Source: Deltaproteobacteria bacterium
Lineage (GTDB): Bacteria; Desulfobacterota; UBA8473
Direction of reading: 5' to 3'
DNA: 7,348 nucleotides
NCBI GenBank assembly: GCA_030623035.1
Contig: JAUXFK010000154.1
Location: 1 to 7,348 of the forward strand
The notes under the pieces are model-generated. The model was given only the letters and a program-made list of their open reading frames with translations, was not told where the DNA came from and did no database searches. Shown here one piece after another: positions 1-5,777 of this stretch (position 1 is its first letter; the number at the start of each line of letters is the position of its first letter). Made by a program: the position numbers and the translations under genes.

Positions 1-267
1 ATTATAACGCGTGCAACTGTTTGAGCAGTGTAGTGAGCGTTAAGAACGAACAGGAGATTGTTTCTTGATTGTGAGTCTTAACAGATACATTTGTGACTGT
101 CTAATTCAAATGATCAATACCGTTCTTTCTTTATGCTCACTAAATCGCGAGTTTTGCACGGGTTATAATGCGACCGCCTTTGCTGTGACCGATTTTTTGC
201 AAAGGGAAGTCAATAATCATTTTTCCTTATTAAAATTTACAATTGTGCCTCTTATACCCCTGGGATA
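1..267. other. Non-coding stretch upstream of the aldehyde dehydrogenase gene
   Basis: No convincing gene is visible here. The only sizeable open frame (65-286, +, 73 codons) would start at TTG. An AGGAG sits 8 nt upstream of that TTG, but the protein resembles no family I recognise, and its composition looks like translated A/T-rich intergenic DNA with a hydrophobic end. A TATAAT occurs at 164-169 but has no good -35 partner. Bases 1-60 may belong to a gene or repeat that ends left of the window, which cannot be decided from here. Confidence 0.5.
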
Positions 268-296
268 TTTACTTTTGTTTTATTGAAGACTATAAT
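268..296 (+). promoter_or_regulatory. Putative sigma-70-type promoter for the aldehyde dehydrogenase gene
   Basis: A perfect -10 hexamer TATAAT lies at 291-296, with TTTACT (4 of 6 matches to TTGACA) at 268-273 and a 17-nt spacer. Transcription would begin near 303, leaving a leader of about 58 nt before the ATG at 361. The region is A/T-rich, so a chance match is possible, but the position, spacing and orientation fit the following gene. Confidence 0.4.
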
Positions 297-360
297 ACTT
301 TTATGAAAGAGAAAGTCGTTTCAATTATAAGAGCCTCTAGATGAGAGAAAGAGGATGTAT

Positions 361-1785
361 ATGCGAGGATTTAAATTGAATATTAACGGCAATTTGAATA
401 ATAGAGGGACTGAGCATACGATTAGAAGCCCTTATAATGGTAAGGCTGTGGGAAAGGTGATGTTTGCAGGCCCTAAAGAGGCTGAATTGGCACTTGATTT
501 ATCTTGCAGGGCATTTGATGGAATATCAAATATGCCGGCTTATGAAAGAGCGTCTGTTTTAAGAGAGATATCAAAGGGGATATCACACTGCAGTGATCAA
601 TTGGCTGAGATCATAAAGGATGAAGCAGGCAAGCCGATAGAGCTTGCCAGGGCCGAAGTAGATAGAGCTGTCTCTACTTTCTTCTTAGCTGCTGATGAGG
701 CATTGAGTATGGAAGGCACTGTCTTAGATTTGGATAGTGTGCCTGCAAGTTCTAATAAGATTGGTATAATAAAACGCTTTCCAATAGGCCCTGTACTTGC
801 CATCACTCCCTTTAATTTTCCCTTGAACCTTGTCTCCCATAAAGTTGCACCTGCTCTGGCTGCTGGTAACAGTATTGTATTGAAGCCTTCATCAAAGGCA
901 CCCATGTGTGCCCTTACATTGGCTGAGATCGTGATCAAAGCAGGTCTTACCCCAGGTATACTCAATGTGGTTCCATGTTCGAGTCAAATAGCAGAAGGTA
1001 TGGTTCAGGATGCGAGGATTAAAAAATTCTCGTTTACCGGAAGTGCAGAGGTTGGCTGGAGGCTAAAAGCACTGGCCGGAAAAAAGAAGGTTACCCTGGA
1101 GTTGGGTGGAAATGCCGGTGTGATTGTAGAGGCAGATTCAGATATTGATATGGCAGTTAAGAAGCTGGTAATTGGCTCATTTGCATATGCGGGTCAGGTT
1201 TGTATATCTGTACAGCGTATCTTTGTTCATCAATCTATAGCCGATGAATTTATCGGCCGTTTTGTAGAATGTACAAAGAATGAGGCATTATGGGGAGACC
1301 CGTCAGAGCCGGATGTTATATGCGGTCCTATGATAGATTCGGAAAATGTAGCTCGTGTTCTTAGATGGATAGATGAAGCAAAGGTCAATGGAGCTACGCT
1401 GTTATGTGGGGGCGAACAGCACAATAATATTATTACCCCGGCGGTCCTTACTGAGGTCGATCCTAGACTTTCTATAGCAGCAAAAGAGGCATTTGGGCCT
1501 GTGGTTGTAATAGAAAGATATAAAGAATTTGACGAGGCTATAACCAGGCTTAACGATTCTGTTTACGGACTTCAGGCTGCTGTATTTACGAATGATATAG
1601 AAAAGGTCTTTAAGGCATATAATAGAATCGATGTCGGAGGGGTGATCCATAATGATTCTCCCTCATTTCGAGTGGATCATATGCCATACGGCGGTGTTAA
1701 GGATTCAGGAGAGGGCAGGGAAGGGCTGCGTTATGCTATTTTGGATATGACGGAAATGAAACTCCTTGTAATTAATTCACCATGA
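361..1785 (+). CDS. NAD(P)-dependent aldehyde dehydrogenase (lactaldehyde / glyceraldehyde-3-P dehydrogenase-like branch)
   Basis: A cytoplasmic enzyme of the aldehyde dehydrogenase superfamily, which oxidises an aldehyde to its acid with NAD(P)+. The length (474 aa) is normal for a full family member. All hallmarks are present, numbered from the ATG at 361: the oxyanion-hole Asn152 in PFNFP, cofactor-binding Lys175 in VLKPSS, the Rossmann motif FTGSAEVG near 225-232, general base Glu247 in LELGGN, nucleophile Cys281 in GQVCIS, and Glu376 in KEAFGP. The C-terminal GGVKDSGEGREG followed by RYAI..MTE is typical, to my knowledge, of the ALDH21-like/y4uC branch near lactaldehyde and non-phosphorylating glyceraldehyde-3-phosphate dehydrogenases. 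The substrate cannot be told from sequence. ATG 361 is chosen because AAGAGG (349-354) lies 6 nt upstream; for the in-frame ATG at 355 the same motif abuts the codon. The gene stands alone and converges on two unrelated small genes, so no pathway context is available. Confidence 0.93.
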   Translation: MRGFKLNINGNLNNRGTEHTIRSPYNGKAVGKVMFAGPKEAELALDLSCRAFDGISNMPAYERASVLREISKGISHCSDQLAEIIKDEAGKPIELARAEVDRAVSTFFLAADEALSMEGTVLDLDSVPASSNKIGIIKRFPIGPVLAITPFNFPLNLVSHKVAPALAAGNSIVLKPSSKAPMCALTLAEIVIKAGLTPGILNVVPCSSQIAEGMVQDARIKKFSFTGSAEVGWRLKALAGKKKVTLELGGNAGVIVEADSDIDMAVKKLVIGSFAYAGQVCISVQRIFVHQSIADEFIGRFVECTKNEALWGDPSEPDVICGPMIDSENVARVLRWIDEAKVNGATLLCGGEQHNNIITPAVLTEVDPRLSIAAKEAFGPVVVIERYKEFDEAITRLNDSVYGLQAAVFTNDIEKVFKAYNRIDVGGVIHNDSPSFRVDHMPYGGVKDSGEGREGLRYAILDMTEMKLLVINSP

Positions 1786-1797
1786 AAGATTGGATTA

Positions 1798-1875
1798 TTT
1801 GTAATAGTTTAGCACTATGAAATAGAAAACTATCATCAAGCTTCAACTCTTTTCAAAAAGCTAAACTGTTACAAA
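1798..1875. repeat. 16-bp inverted repeat between convergent genes
   Basis: TTTGTAATAGTTTAGC (1798-1813) is matched by GCTAAACTGTTACAAA (1860-1875), 15 of 16 positions complementary, around a 46-nt loop. In a + strand transcript the single mismatch becomes a U-G pair, so the stem is continuous in RNA made from the aldehyde dehydrogenase gene, which ends 12 nt before. Part of the left arm (ATAGTTT, 1804-1810) can instead pair with AAACTAT at 1827-1833, giving an alternative short hairpin. It could be a 3'-end structure of that mRNA or the remnant of a small mobile element. It lacks a U-tract, so it is not called a terminator. Confidence 0.6.
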
Positions 1876-1888
1876 GATTAAGATAATG

Positions 1889-1904
1889 CCTTTTAAAAAA
1901 AAGG
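1889..1904. terminator. Weak A/T hairpin at the convergent gene ends, possible terminator
   Basis: CCTTTT (1889-1894) pairs with AAAAGG (1899-1904) around a 4-nt loop, immediately after the stop codon of the minus-strand coiled-coil gene (TAA at 1907-1905). On the minus strand it reads as a run of eight T inside the hairpin rather than after it, so it is not a classical intrinsic terminator. The position between two converging genes is its best support. Confidence 0.25.
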
Positions 1905-2264
1905 TTATGGCTCTTCATGGCCTAATGATACCATCTTGCGGTGACGCGCCTCCTCTCTTTGTATGTCGAGTCTCTTCCAGTTTTCCTTGAGATGTTCCAG
2001 TTTCTTTGTCAAGACACGAAGCTCATTTTCTTTTGATTGAATCCCAGGTTGCGTGGTATCGATTGGTACTTGGTTTTCCAGGTCATTTATCCTATCCTTT
2101 AATTCCTGTGCCTCTTTGCGTATAGCCCTCATTTCGGCAAGGATTTCCTCTTCGTCTTTGGTTATATATTCTTTGAACTTTGTGCAGGTAGTGTCTTCTG
2201 AAGAAATACAGTCGATTTGCCTCTCCTTTATAGAGAGTAGTTTCATATCTTCTTGTTTTTGCAT
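1905..2264 (-). CDS. Small coiled-coil protein of unknown function
   Basis: A 119-aa, highly charged, probably cytoplasmic protein with no signal peptide or membrane segment. Two helical stretches rich in Glu, Lys, Arg and Leu (about residues 35-65 and 78-110) have coiled-coil character. They are separated by a short linker containing Pro and Gly. Two cysteines occur near residues 19 and 27. It ends with a basic ARHRKM segment followed by LGHEEP. I do not recognise a named family. ATG 2264 is preferred because AAAAGG (2279-2274) precedes it by 9 nt; a TTG 14 codons upstream (2306) has only a G-run before it. It follows the cysteine-rich gene by 73 nt on the same strand with no terminator seen between them, so the two are probably co-transcribed and may act together. 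That link is inferred only from adjacency. Confidence 0.7.
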   Translation of the reverse strand: MQKQEDMKLLSIKERQIDCISSEDTTCTKFKEYITKDEEEILAEMRAIRKEAQELKDRINDLENQVPIDTTQPGIQSKENELRVLTKKLEHLKENWKRLDIQREEARHRKMVSLGHEEP

Positions 2265-2337
2265 TTTGTATAACCTTTTAGATTGTGTGCATTCAGAAAT
2301 GAGCAATTTTCCCCCAAGGTCAGGGAAGGCGAAGTGA

Positions 2338-2592
2338 TTATTTATTGGGAGGTTTTTTCAATATCTCGATTGTAAATTTTTGAAAGCGCTCATTTTTTTT
2401 AATCAGGGTATCCATTAAACCATAGCTTTCATTGTCTTCACATTTAACATGGGTACATAGGCATTGGTGCTTGCAGTTCTCACAGTAATAGTCTTCGTTT
2501 AACTGAATCTCGCATGTACCACAATAGGGCCTCATTGAAAGTGCTTCATCCTCGCTTTGTGCAATGAAATAATCCCGTTTACTTTTCGGCAT
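2338..2592 (-). CDS. Small cysteine-rich, putative zinc-ribbon protein
   Basis: An 84-aa protein with seven cysteines packed into residues 24-51: CGTC (24-27), CENC (37-40), then C44, C46 and C51, with H42 and H48 among them. The two CxxC knuckles ten residues apart look like a zinc ribbon. The extra CLC...C residues could extend the site or bind a second metal. The rest is polar and soluble, with a helical, Lys-rich C-terminal part. ATG 2592 is chosen over an in-frame ATG 11 codons upstream (2625) because a very strong GGGAGGAGG (2604-2596) directly precedes it, with its first GGAGG at a 6-nt spacing. It heads a likely two-gene unit with the coiled-coil gene. Function is unknown; nucleic-acid or protein binding is typical of ribbons, but nothing here specifies a partner. 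Confidence 0.75.
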   Translation of the reverse strand: MPKSKRDYFIAQSEDEALSMRPYCGTCEIQLNEDYYCENCKHQCLCTHVKCEDNESYGLMDTLIKKNERFQKFTIEILKKPPNK

Positions 2593-2731
2593 ATTCCTCC
2601 TCCCTGTTCCTCTCTCAGTCAACATTGAAGCCAGAACGCAACTAACCCGAAGGGTAGGGCCGGCTCACTCTGCATGTTCCCTCAAATAATTTGCAATTTT
2701 TCTTTTCGCTTTATTTGAGTCTTTAACAAAA
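2593..2731. other. Upstream region of the small-gene pair, with short hairpins
   Basis: This is the presumed promoter/leader region of the leftward small-gene pair. A 9-bp perfect inverted repeat, CTCAAATAA (2681-2689) and TTATTTGAG (2711-2719), flanks a 21-nt A/T-rich loop. It could be an operator or a transcript-end structure for the leftward operon far upstream. A G/C-rich patch at about 2645-2665 includes a small ACCC-GAA-GGGT hairpin and contrasts with the A/T-rich flanks. I see no clear -35/-10 pair. Confidence 0.4.
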
Positions 2732-2917
2732 TAACTAGTGTCATGTCAAGCGTGAAATATCGTATCAGGCGGTAGTCATTCCCACGAAGCTTGTCCTCGA
2801 CTACGATCGGGGAGTGGGAATCCAGTATTTCCGGCTACTTTGGCGCTTCTGGATTCCCGCTTTCGCGGGAATGACGGTCATCTTTGCGACATTACATAGG
2901 TGACACGACACTAGTTA
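2732..2917. mobile_element. MITE-like palindromic element with TA-bounded inverted termini (element 1)
   Basis: Ends are TAACTAGTGTCATGTCA (2732-2748) and the inverted TGACACGACACTAGTTA (2901-2917), complementary at 16 of 17 positions. Inside, a second symmetric layer has two hairpins back to back: ATTCCCAC (2778-2785) with GTGGGAAT (2814-2821), and ATTCCCGC (2853-2860) with GCGGGAAT (2865-2872). Their outer flanks GTC.../...GAC and inner flanks CCAG/CTGG are mirror-matched. A further stem, CCTCGA (2795-2800) with TCGGGG (2807-2812, with one T-G), lies within the left hairpin. There is no coding capacity. This is the build of a non-autonomous foldback element moved by a transposase elsewhere. 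TA at both ends fits IS630/mariner-type target duplication, but the family is inferred. The 99 bases between it and the co-polymerase gene show no gene. Confidence 0.8.
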
Positions 2918-3016
2918 GCTTCTTAAGATGGCTAAATAATTACTGAAAAACTATATTTTTTTAAGTACCCATTTTAGCGAGCGAAATGTGTAAAATCCAT
3001 ACCACATTTGACTGAT

Positions 3017-4528
3017 TTAGTTCGTTTCTTTGTGGGGGATGACGCCCAGTGTTGGAAGGTTAAGGTGTTTCTCTATGTCATCGGGGGTTTTAATAGTATT
3101 GTCAAGATATTCGAAGAAGAAGGCCAGTCCTATTCCCAAGGTAAGTCCTGTTATGATTGCAAGGAGTATATTCTGCTTCTTTTTGGGTTTGATCGGGTTA
3201 TCAGGGATTCTCGCCGGATCAACGACTACTATATTAGTTGCCTTCAAATTTTCAGTAATGCCTGTTTCTTTTGCCCTTTTAAGAAGACTTTCATAGAGCA
3301 TACGGTTTGTTTCAACATACCTCTTCAATGTATTGTATTTTATCTCTTTTTGATTGAGCTTCAATGCTGCTTCCTTTTGATCACTAAGGGCCTTTGCAAT
3401 AGATTTTTCTTTTGCTTTGGATATTTTATATTCAATCTCAATACTTTTCGCTATATTTTTTATCTCATAAGCAATTTTGCTCTCCATCTCTGATATCGTT
3501 GATTTCAAGCTGATCATCCTGGGATGCTCAGGGCCAAACTTCTCGGAGAGGTCAGAGTAGCCTCCTATTAATTTTACATGCTGGGCCTTTAATTCCTGGA
3601 TGAGCGGATTCTCAACTACAGCAGGCAAGGATTCAACCTCTTGGGGGTCTTTTGAAAGTCTTTTCATCTCATTATATAGATTCTCCATACCTATTCTCCT
3701 GGTCTTGGCCTCAGTGAGAGCGTTATTTAAGTTATTGAGATTCTGGATATTGATGTTATACCTTTCTTCAAAGTTTATTGAGATAAGGTTGTTATTTTCT
3801 TTATACTTCTGGAGGGCCTCTTCAGATTTTTCCAGCTCTACTTTTATTCCTTCTATCTGTCTGTTGATCCAACTCAGTGCGTCTTTTGATGCATTGAGTT
3901 TCCCCTCTAAATTGGTTTCAATATAGAGCCTGGCATGGGTATTGATGATTTTGGCTGCAAGTGCAGGATCATGCGCTTCGAAACTTATATTAACCAGCCG
4001 GCTGTCCCTGATTGGCGTTATCTTGAGCTTCTCCAGGTAAGTCTTAATCAGGCTGTTCATTTCTTTTTCTTCGTTGTTTTGGGTTATGCGTGTTTCTCTG
4101 GTCTTCTGAGAAGATATGACATTAATGCCTTTCTTAATCCATGAGGAAATTTTGGCCTTGATGTTGATTGAGGAATCTTTGTTTTTCGGCTTGAACTCTG
4201 TGGAGTTTTTGAGGTTAAGGATCTTAATTACCCTTAAAGCGAGTGAATTACTTTTAAGCATTTCATACTGGGTCTTATAATAATCGATATGAGAGGTATC
4301 CGCATCAAGAACTTCCTGAATATTAACTATGTTAGGAGACCCCTTCTCTATCAGTAACTGAGAAGTGGCCTGAAAAACCGGCATAATCTTGAAGGAACCT
4401 ATTGTAACAGTGGTGACCAGCACTATAAAGACGGTCAGAATTGTCCACTTTCTATTTACAATAACCCTTATGTAATCTCGAATGTTTATAGTCTCATCTC
4501 GAGGGCTTATAATTTCTTCTGATTGCAT
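3017..4528 (-). CDS. Wzz/GumC-type polysaccharide co-polymerase (chain-length determinant), without kinase domain
   Basis: A 503-aa inner-membrane protein that would control polymer length and link the polymerase to the export channel. The usual order is visible: a Wzz-type N-terminal region (IRDYIRVIVNRKW), membrane helix 1 at about 30-48, a long periplasmic part with coiled-coil stretches (about 210-275 and 335-405) and a GPEHPRM motif near 332, the Pro-rich signature PDNPIKPKK at 442-450, and membrane helix 2 at about 453-473. It ends soon after LPTLGVIP, just where fused family members continue into a BY-kinase, so the kinase is absent or separate. ATG 4528 is chosen; a TTG at 4603 would add 25 residues, the first ones encoded by the end of a mobile element. 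The nearest GGAGG (4549-4545) is 16 nt from ATG 4528, which is unusually far, and no in-frame start lies between. It is the third complete gene of the export operon, 195 nt after the OPX gene. Confidence 0.9.
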   Translation of the reverse strand: MQSEEIISPRDETINIRDYIRVIVNRKWTILTVFIVLVTTVTIGSFKIMPVFQATSQLLIEKGSPNIVNIQEVLDADTSHIDYYKTQYEMLKSNSLALRVIKILNLKNSTEFKPKNKDSSINIKAKISSWIKKGINVISSQKTRETRITQNNEEKEMNSLIKTYLEKLKITPIRDSRLVNISFEAHDPALAAKIINTHARLYIETNLEGKLNASKDALSWINRQIEGIKVELEKSEEALQKYKENNNLISINFEERYNINIQNLNNLNNALTEAKTRRIGMENLYNEMKRLSKDPQEVESLPAVVENPLIQELKAQHVKLIGGYSDLSEKFGPEHPRMISLKSTISEMESKIAYEIKNIAKSIEIEYKISKAKEKSIAKALSDQKEAALKLNQKEIKYNTLKRYVETNRMLYESLLKRAKETGITENLKATNIVVVDPARIPDNPIKPKKKQNILLAIITGLTLGIGLAFFFEYLDNTIKTPDDIEKHLNLPTLGVIPHKETN

Positions 4529-4570
4529 GGATTTTAGTAGATTACCTCCATGATAGTGTTTCTTTATAAG

Positions 4571-4716
4571 TAGTGTCCATCCATAAATGGCCCTTTTGCC
4601 CAATTTCTGTGTCAGGCTCAGATTTTAATCCTCGAAATATGTCAATATATTCCTGTGGTTAAAATCTTCGCCTTCCTTGATCTTGAACAAAACTTCTCAT
4701 TTCTGGATGGACACTA
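4571..4716. mobile_element. MITE-like element with TA-bounded 19-bp inverted termini (element 2)
   Basis: TAGTGTCCATCCATAAATG (4571-4589) is mirrored by CATTTCTGGATGGACACTA (4698-4716), 18 of 19 positions complementary; total length 146 bp. Each end is a TA dinucleotide, as expected for elements that duplicate TA on insertion. The interior holds an imperfect hairpin whose outer stem is GATTTTAA (4621-4628) with TTAAAATC (4659-4666). There is no open reading frame of note. It fills most of the 195-nt gap between the OPX and co-polymerase genes, so it is transcribed within the operon. Its minus strand carries a TTGACA (4645-4640) but no properly spaced -10, so outward promoter activity is unsupported. 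Confidence 0.8.
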
Positions 4717-4723
4717 AGTAGGA

Positions 4724-5737
4724 TTAAAAGAAGCTCTCAGGTACCATAATAATATCTTCGGAATTTATTAAATCGGTCATTCTTGCGTGTATCTTTACTT
4801 TCTGTCCCTTTTTTTCACGCAGTAACCTGACCTTTTTTTTCGCTGCCTTGTCAGTAAATCCGCCGGCCATTGTTATCCCCTTGAGAACGGTGGTACCTTT
4901 TTCGAGTTTGTATCTCCCCTCTCTCTTTACTTCGCCATATACATAGTAGAATTCAGCCTTGGGCACATAGATTGTGTCGCCATGTTTAAGGGTTATGTTC
5001 TGGCTGATATCTCCCTCTAAGGATTTTCGCAGATTTAAAGTAATGACTTCGCCTTCCCCGGCATTTTCGAGAGGCACGGGGTTTCCTCTCCTGATATTAT
5101 TTCTGGGACGCACCACAACGATCTCATTTCCAGCATCCCGGGTAGGTCCGCCTGCCCTGGAAATGACCTCAAGCAACGTGGTCTGCCCTGTCAAGGGATA
5201 TACCCCCGGCCCCTGGCCTCTCCCATAAGGGCCTCCCACTTCTCCCATTACATATATCCGCTTACTTTTGTATTTTTTGACAGAAACAGTAACCTGGGGA
5301 TTGATGATGAATCTTCCAGCCAGTTTGGCTTCAATACTTTTTTCTAATTCGTGGACAGTCATTTCATCAGCAATAAGCTTACCAATCAATGGGTACGAGA
5401 ATTCTCCTTCCCTTGAGACTGTTACTGTCCTTGTTAGATCATTATGATCCCAGACCTGTATCAAAAGAACGTCCTCAGGGCCAATCTGGTAGTCTTTGGC
5501 TTTATTAAATTCGTGGGGGGGTAAGAAAACCTTGGCCTTTTTTTCGAATACCTCAGCGATTCTTTCTTCATTTTTGTTGAAATTGTGGTTGGTTTTTTTA
5601 TCCTCGCCGGCTTTCTTTGCTTCGGGGATGTCTGGATAGCTCACGCAGGAAGTCATTAGTGAAATAAAAGAAAGGATGATAAAGATGTTAATAAAAAATG
5701 AGGATGATCTTTTCGTATGATTTATCGCCTTTTTCAT
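4724..5737 (-). CDS. Wza-type (OPX) polysaccharide export lipoprotein
   Basis: A 337-aa polysaccharide export protein, expected to form the periplasmic channel that passes the polymer to the outer membrane. A lipoprotein signal peptide is present: basic N-terminus, hydrophobic stretch, then LMTSC with Cys31 as the predicted lipidated residue. The polysaccharide export domain runs from about 82 to 155 (YQIGPEDVL at 83-91, NPQVTVSV at 146-153). Two SLBB-like domains follow at about 160-258 (VMGEVGG, LLEVISRAGG) and 263-333 (VYGEVKREG, GITMAGGF). The protein stops at VPESFF, with none of the extra C-terminal amphipathic helix that forms the outer-membrane pore in E. coli Wza. ATG 5737 is preferred over TTG 5761 because it gives a normal signal peptide, though the GGGT before it is a weak ribosome site. 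It lies 40 nt after the beta-barrel gene, so the two are surely co-transcribed. Confidence 0.93.
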   Translation of the reverse strand: MKKAINHTKRSSSFFINIFIILSFISLMTSCVSYPDIPEAKKAGEDKKTNHNFNKNEERIAEVFEKKAKVFLPPHEFNKAKDYQIGPEDVLLIQVWDHNDLTRTVTVSREGEFSYPLIGKLIADEMTVHELEKSIEAKLAGRFIINPQVTVSVKKYKSKRIYVMGEVGGPYGRGQGPGVYPLTGQTTLLEVISRAGGPTRDAGNEIVVVRPRNNIRRGNPVPLENAGEGEVITLNLRKSLEGDISQNITLKHGDTIYVPKAEFYYVYGEVKREGRYKLEKGTTVLKGITMAGGFTDKAAKKKVRLLREKKGQKVKIHARMTDLINSEDIIMVPESFF

Positions 5738-5777
5738 TTTACCCAAAGTAAGCAATCGCAAAGCTGAAGATCTGCTT

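Noticed and set aside
65..286. A 73-codon + strand frame starting at TTG, with AGGAG 8 nt upstream
   Set aside because: The ribosome-site match is suggestive, but the start codon is weak, the translation matches no family I recognise, and the A/T-rich sequence produces such frames by chance. A conserved homologue would change this.
597..965. A 122-codon minus-strand frame inside the aldehyde dehydrogenase gene
   Set aside because: The + strand frame carries every catalytic residue of the family across this stretch; the minus frame is its shadow.
2053..2337. A + strand Ser-rich frame opposite the coiled-coil gene
   Set aside because: The Ser/Ile/Phe-rich composition is what the antisense of Glu/Lys/Leu-rich coding DNA gives.
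2775..2875. Repeated GTCATTCCC / GGGAATGAC units resembling a CRISPR-like or REP array
   Set aside because: There are only two hairpin units, inverted rather than in tandem, with no regular spacers. They are explained as the interior of a foldback element.
2626..3016. Possible remnant of a BY-kinase gene downstream of the co-polymerase
   Set aside because: Reading the minus strand shows frequent stops and no Walker-type motif; the region is a MITE-like element plus non-coding DNA.
3008..3493. A 161-codon + strand frame with many Phe and Cys
   Set aside because: It lies wholly opposite the co-polymerase gene, whose domain signatures are clear, and has no ribosome site or recognisable domain.
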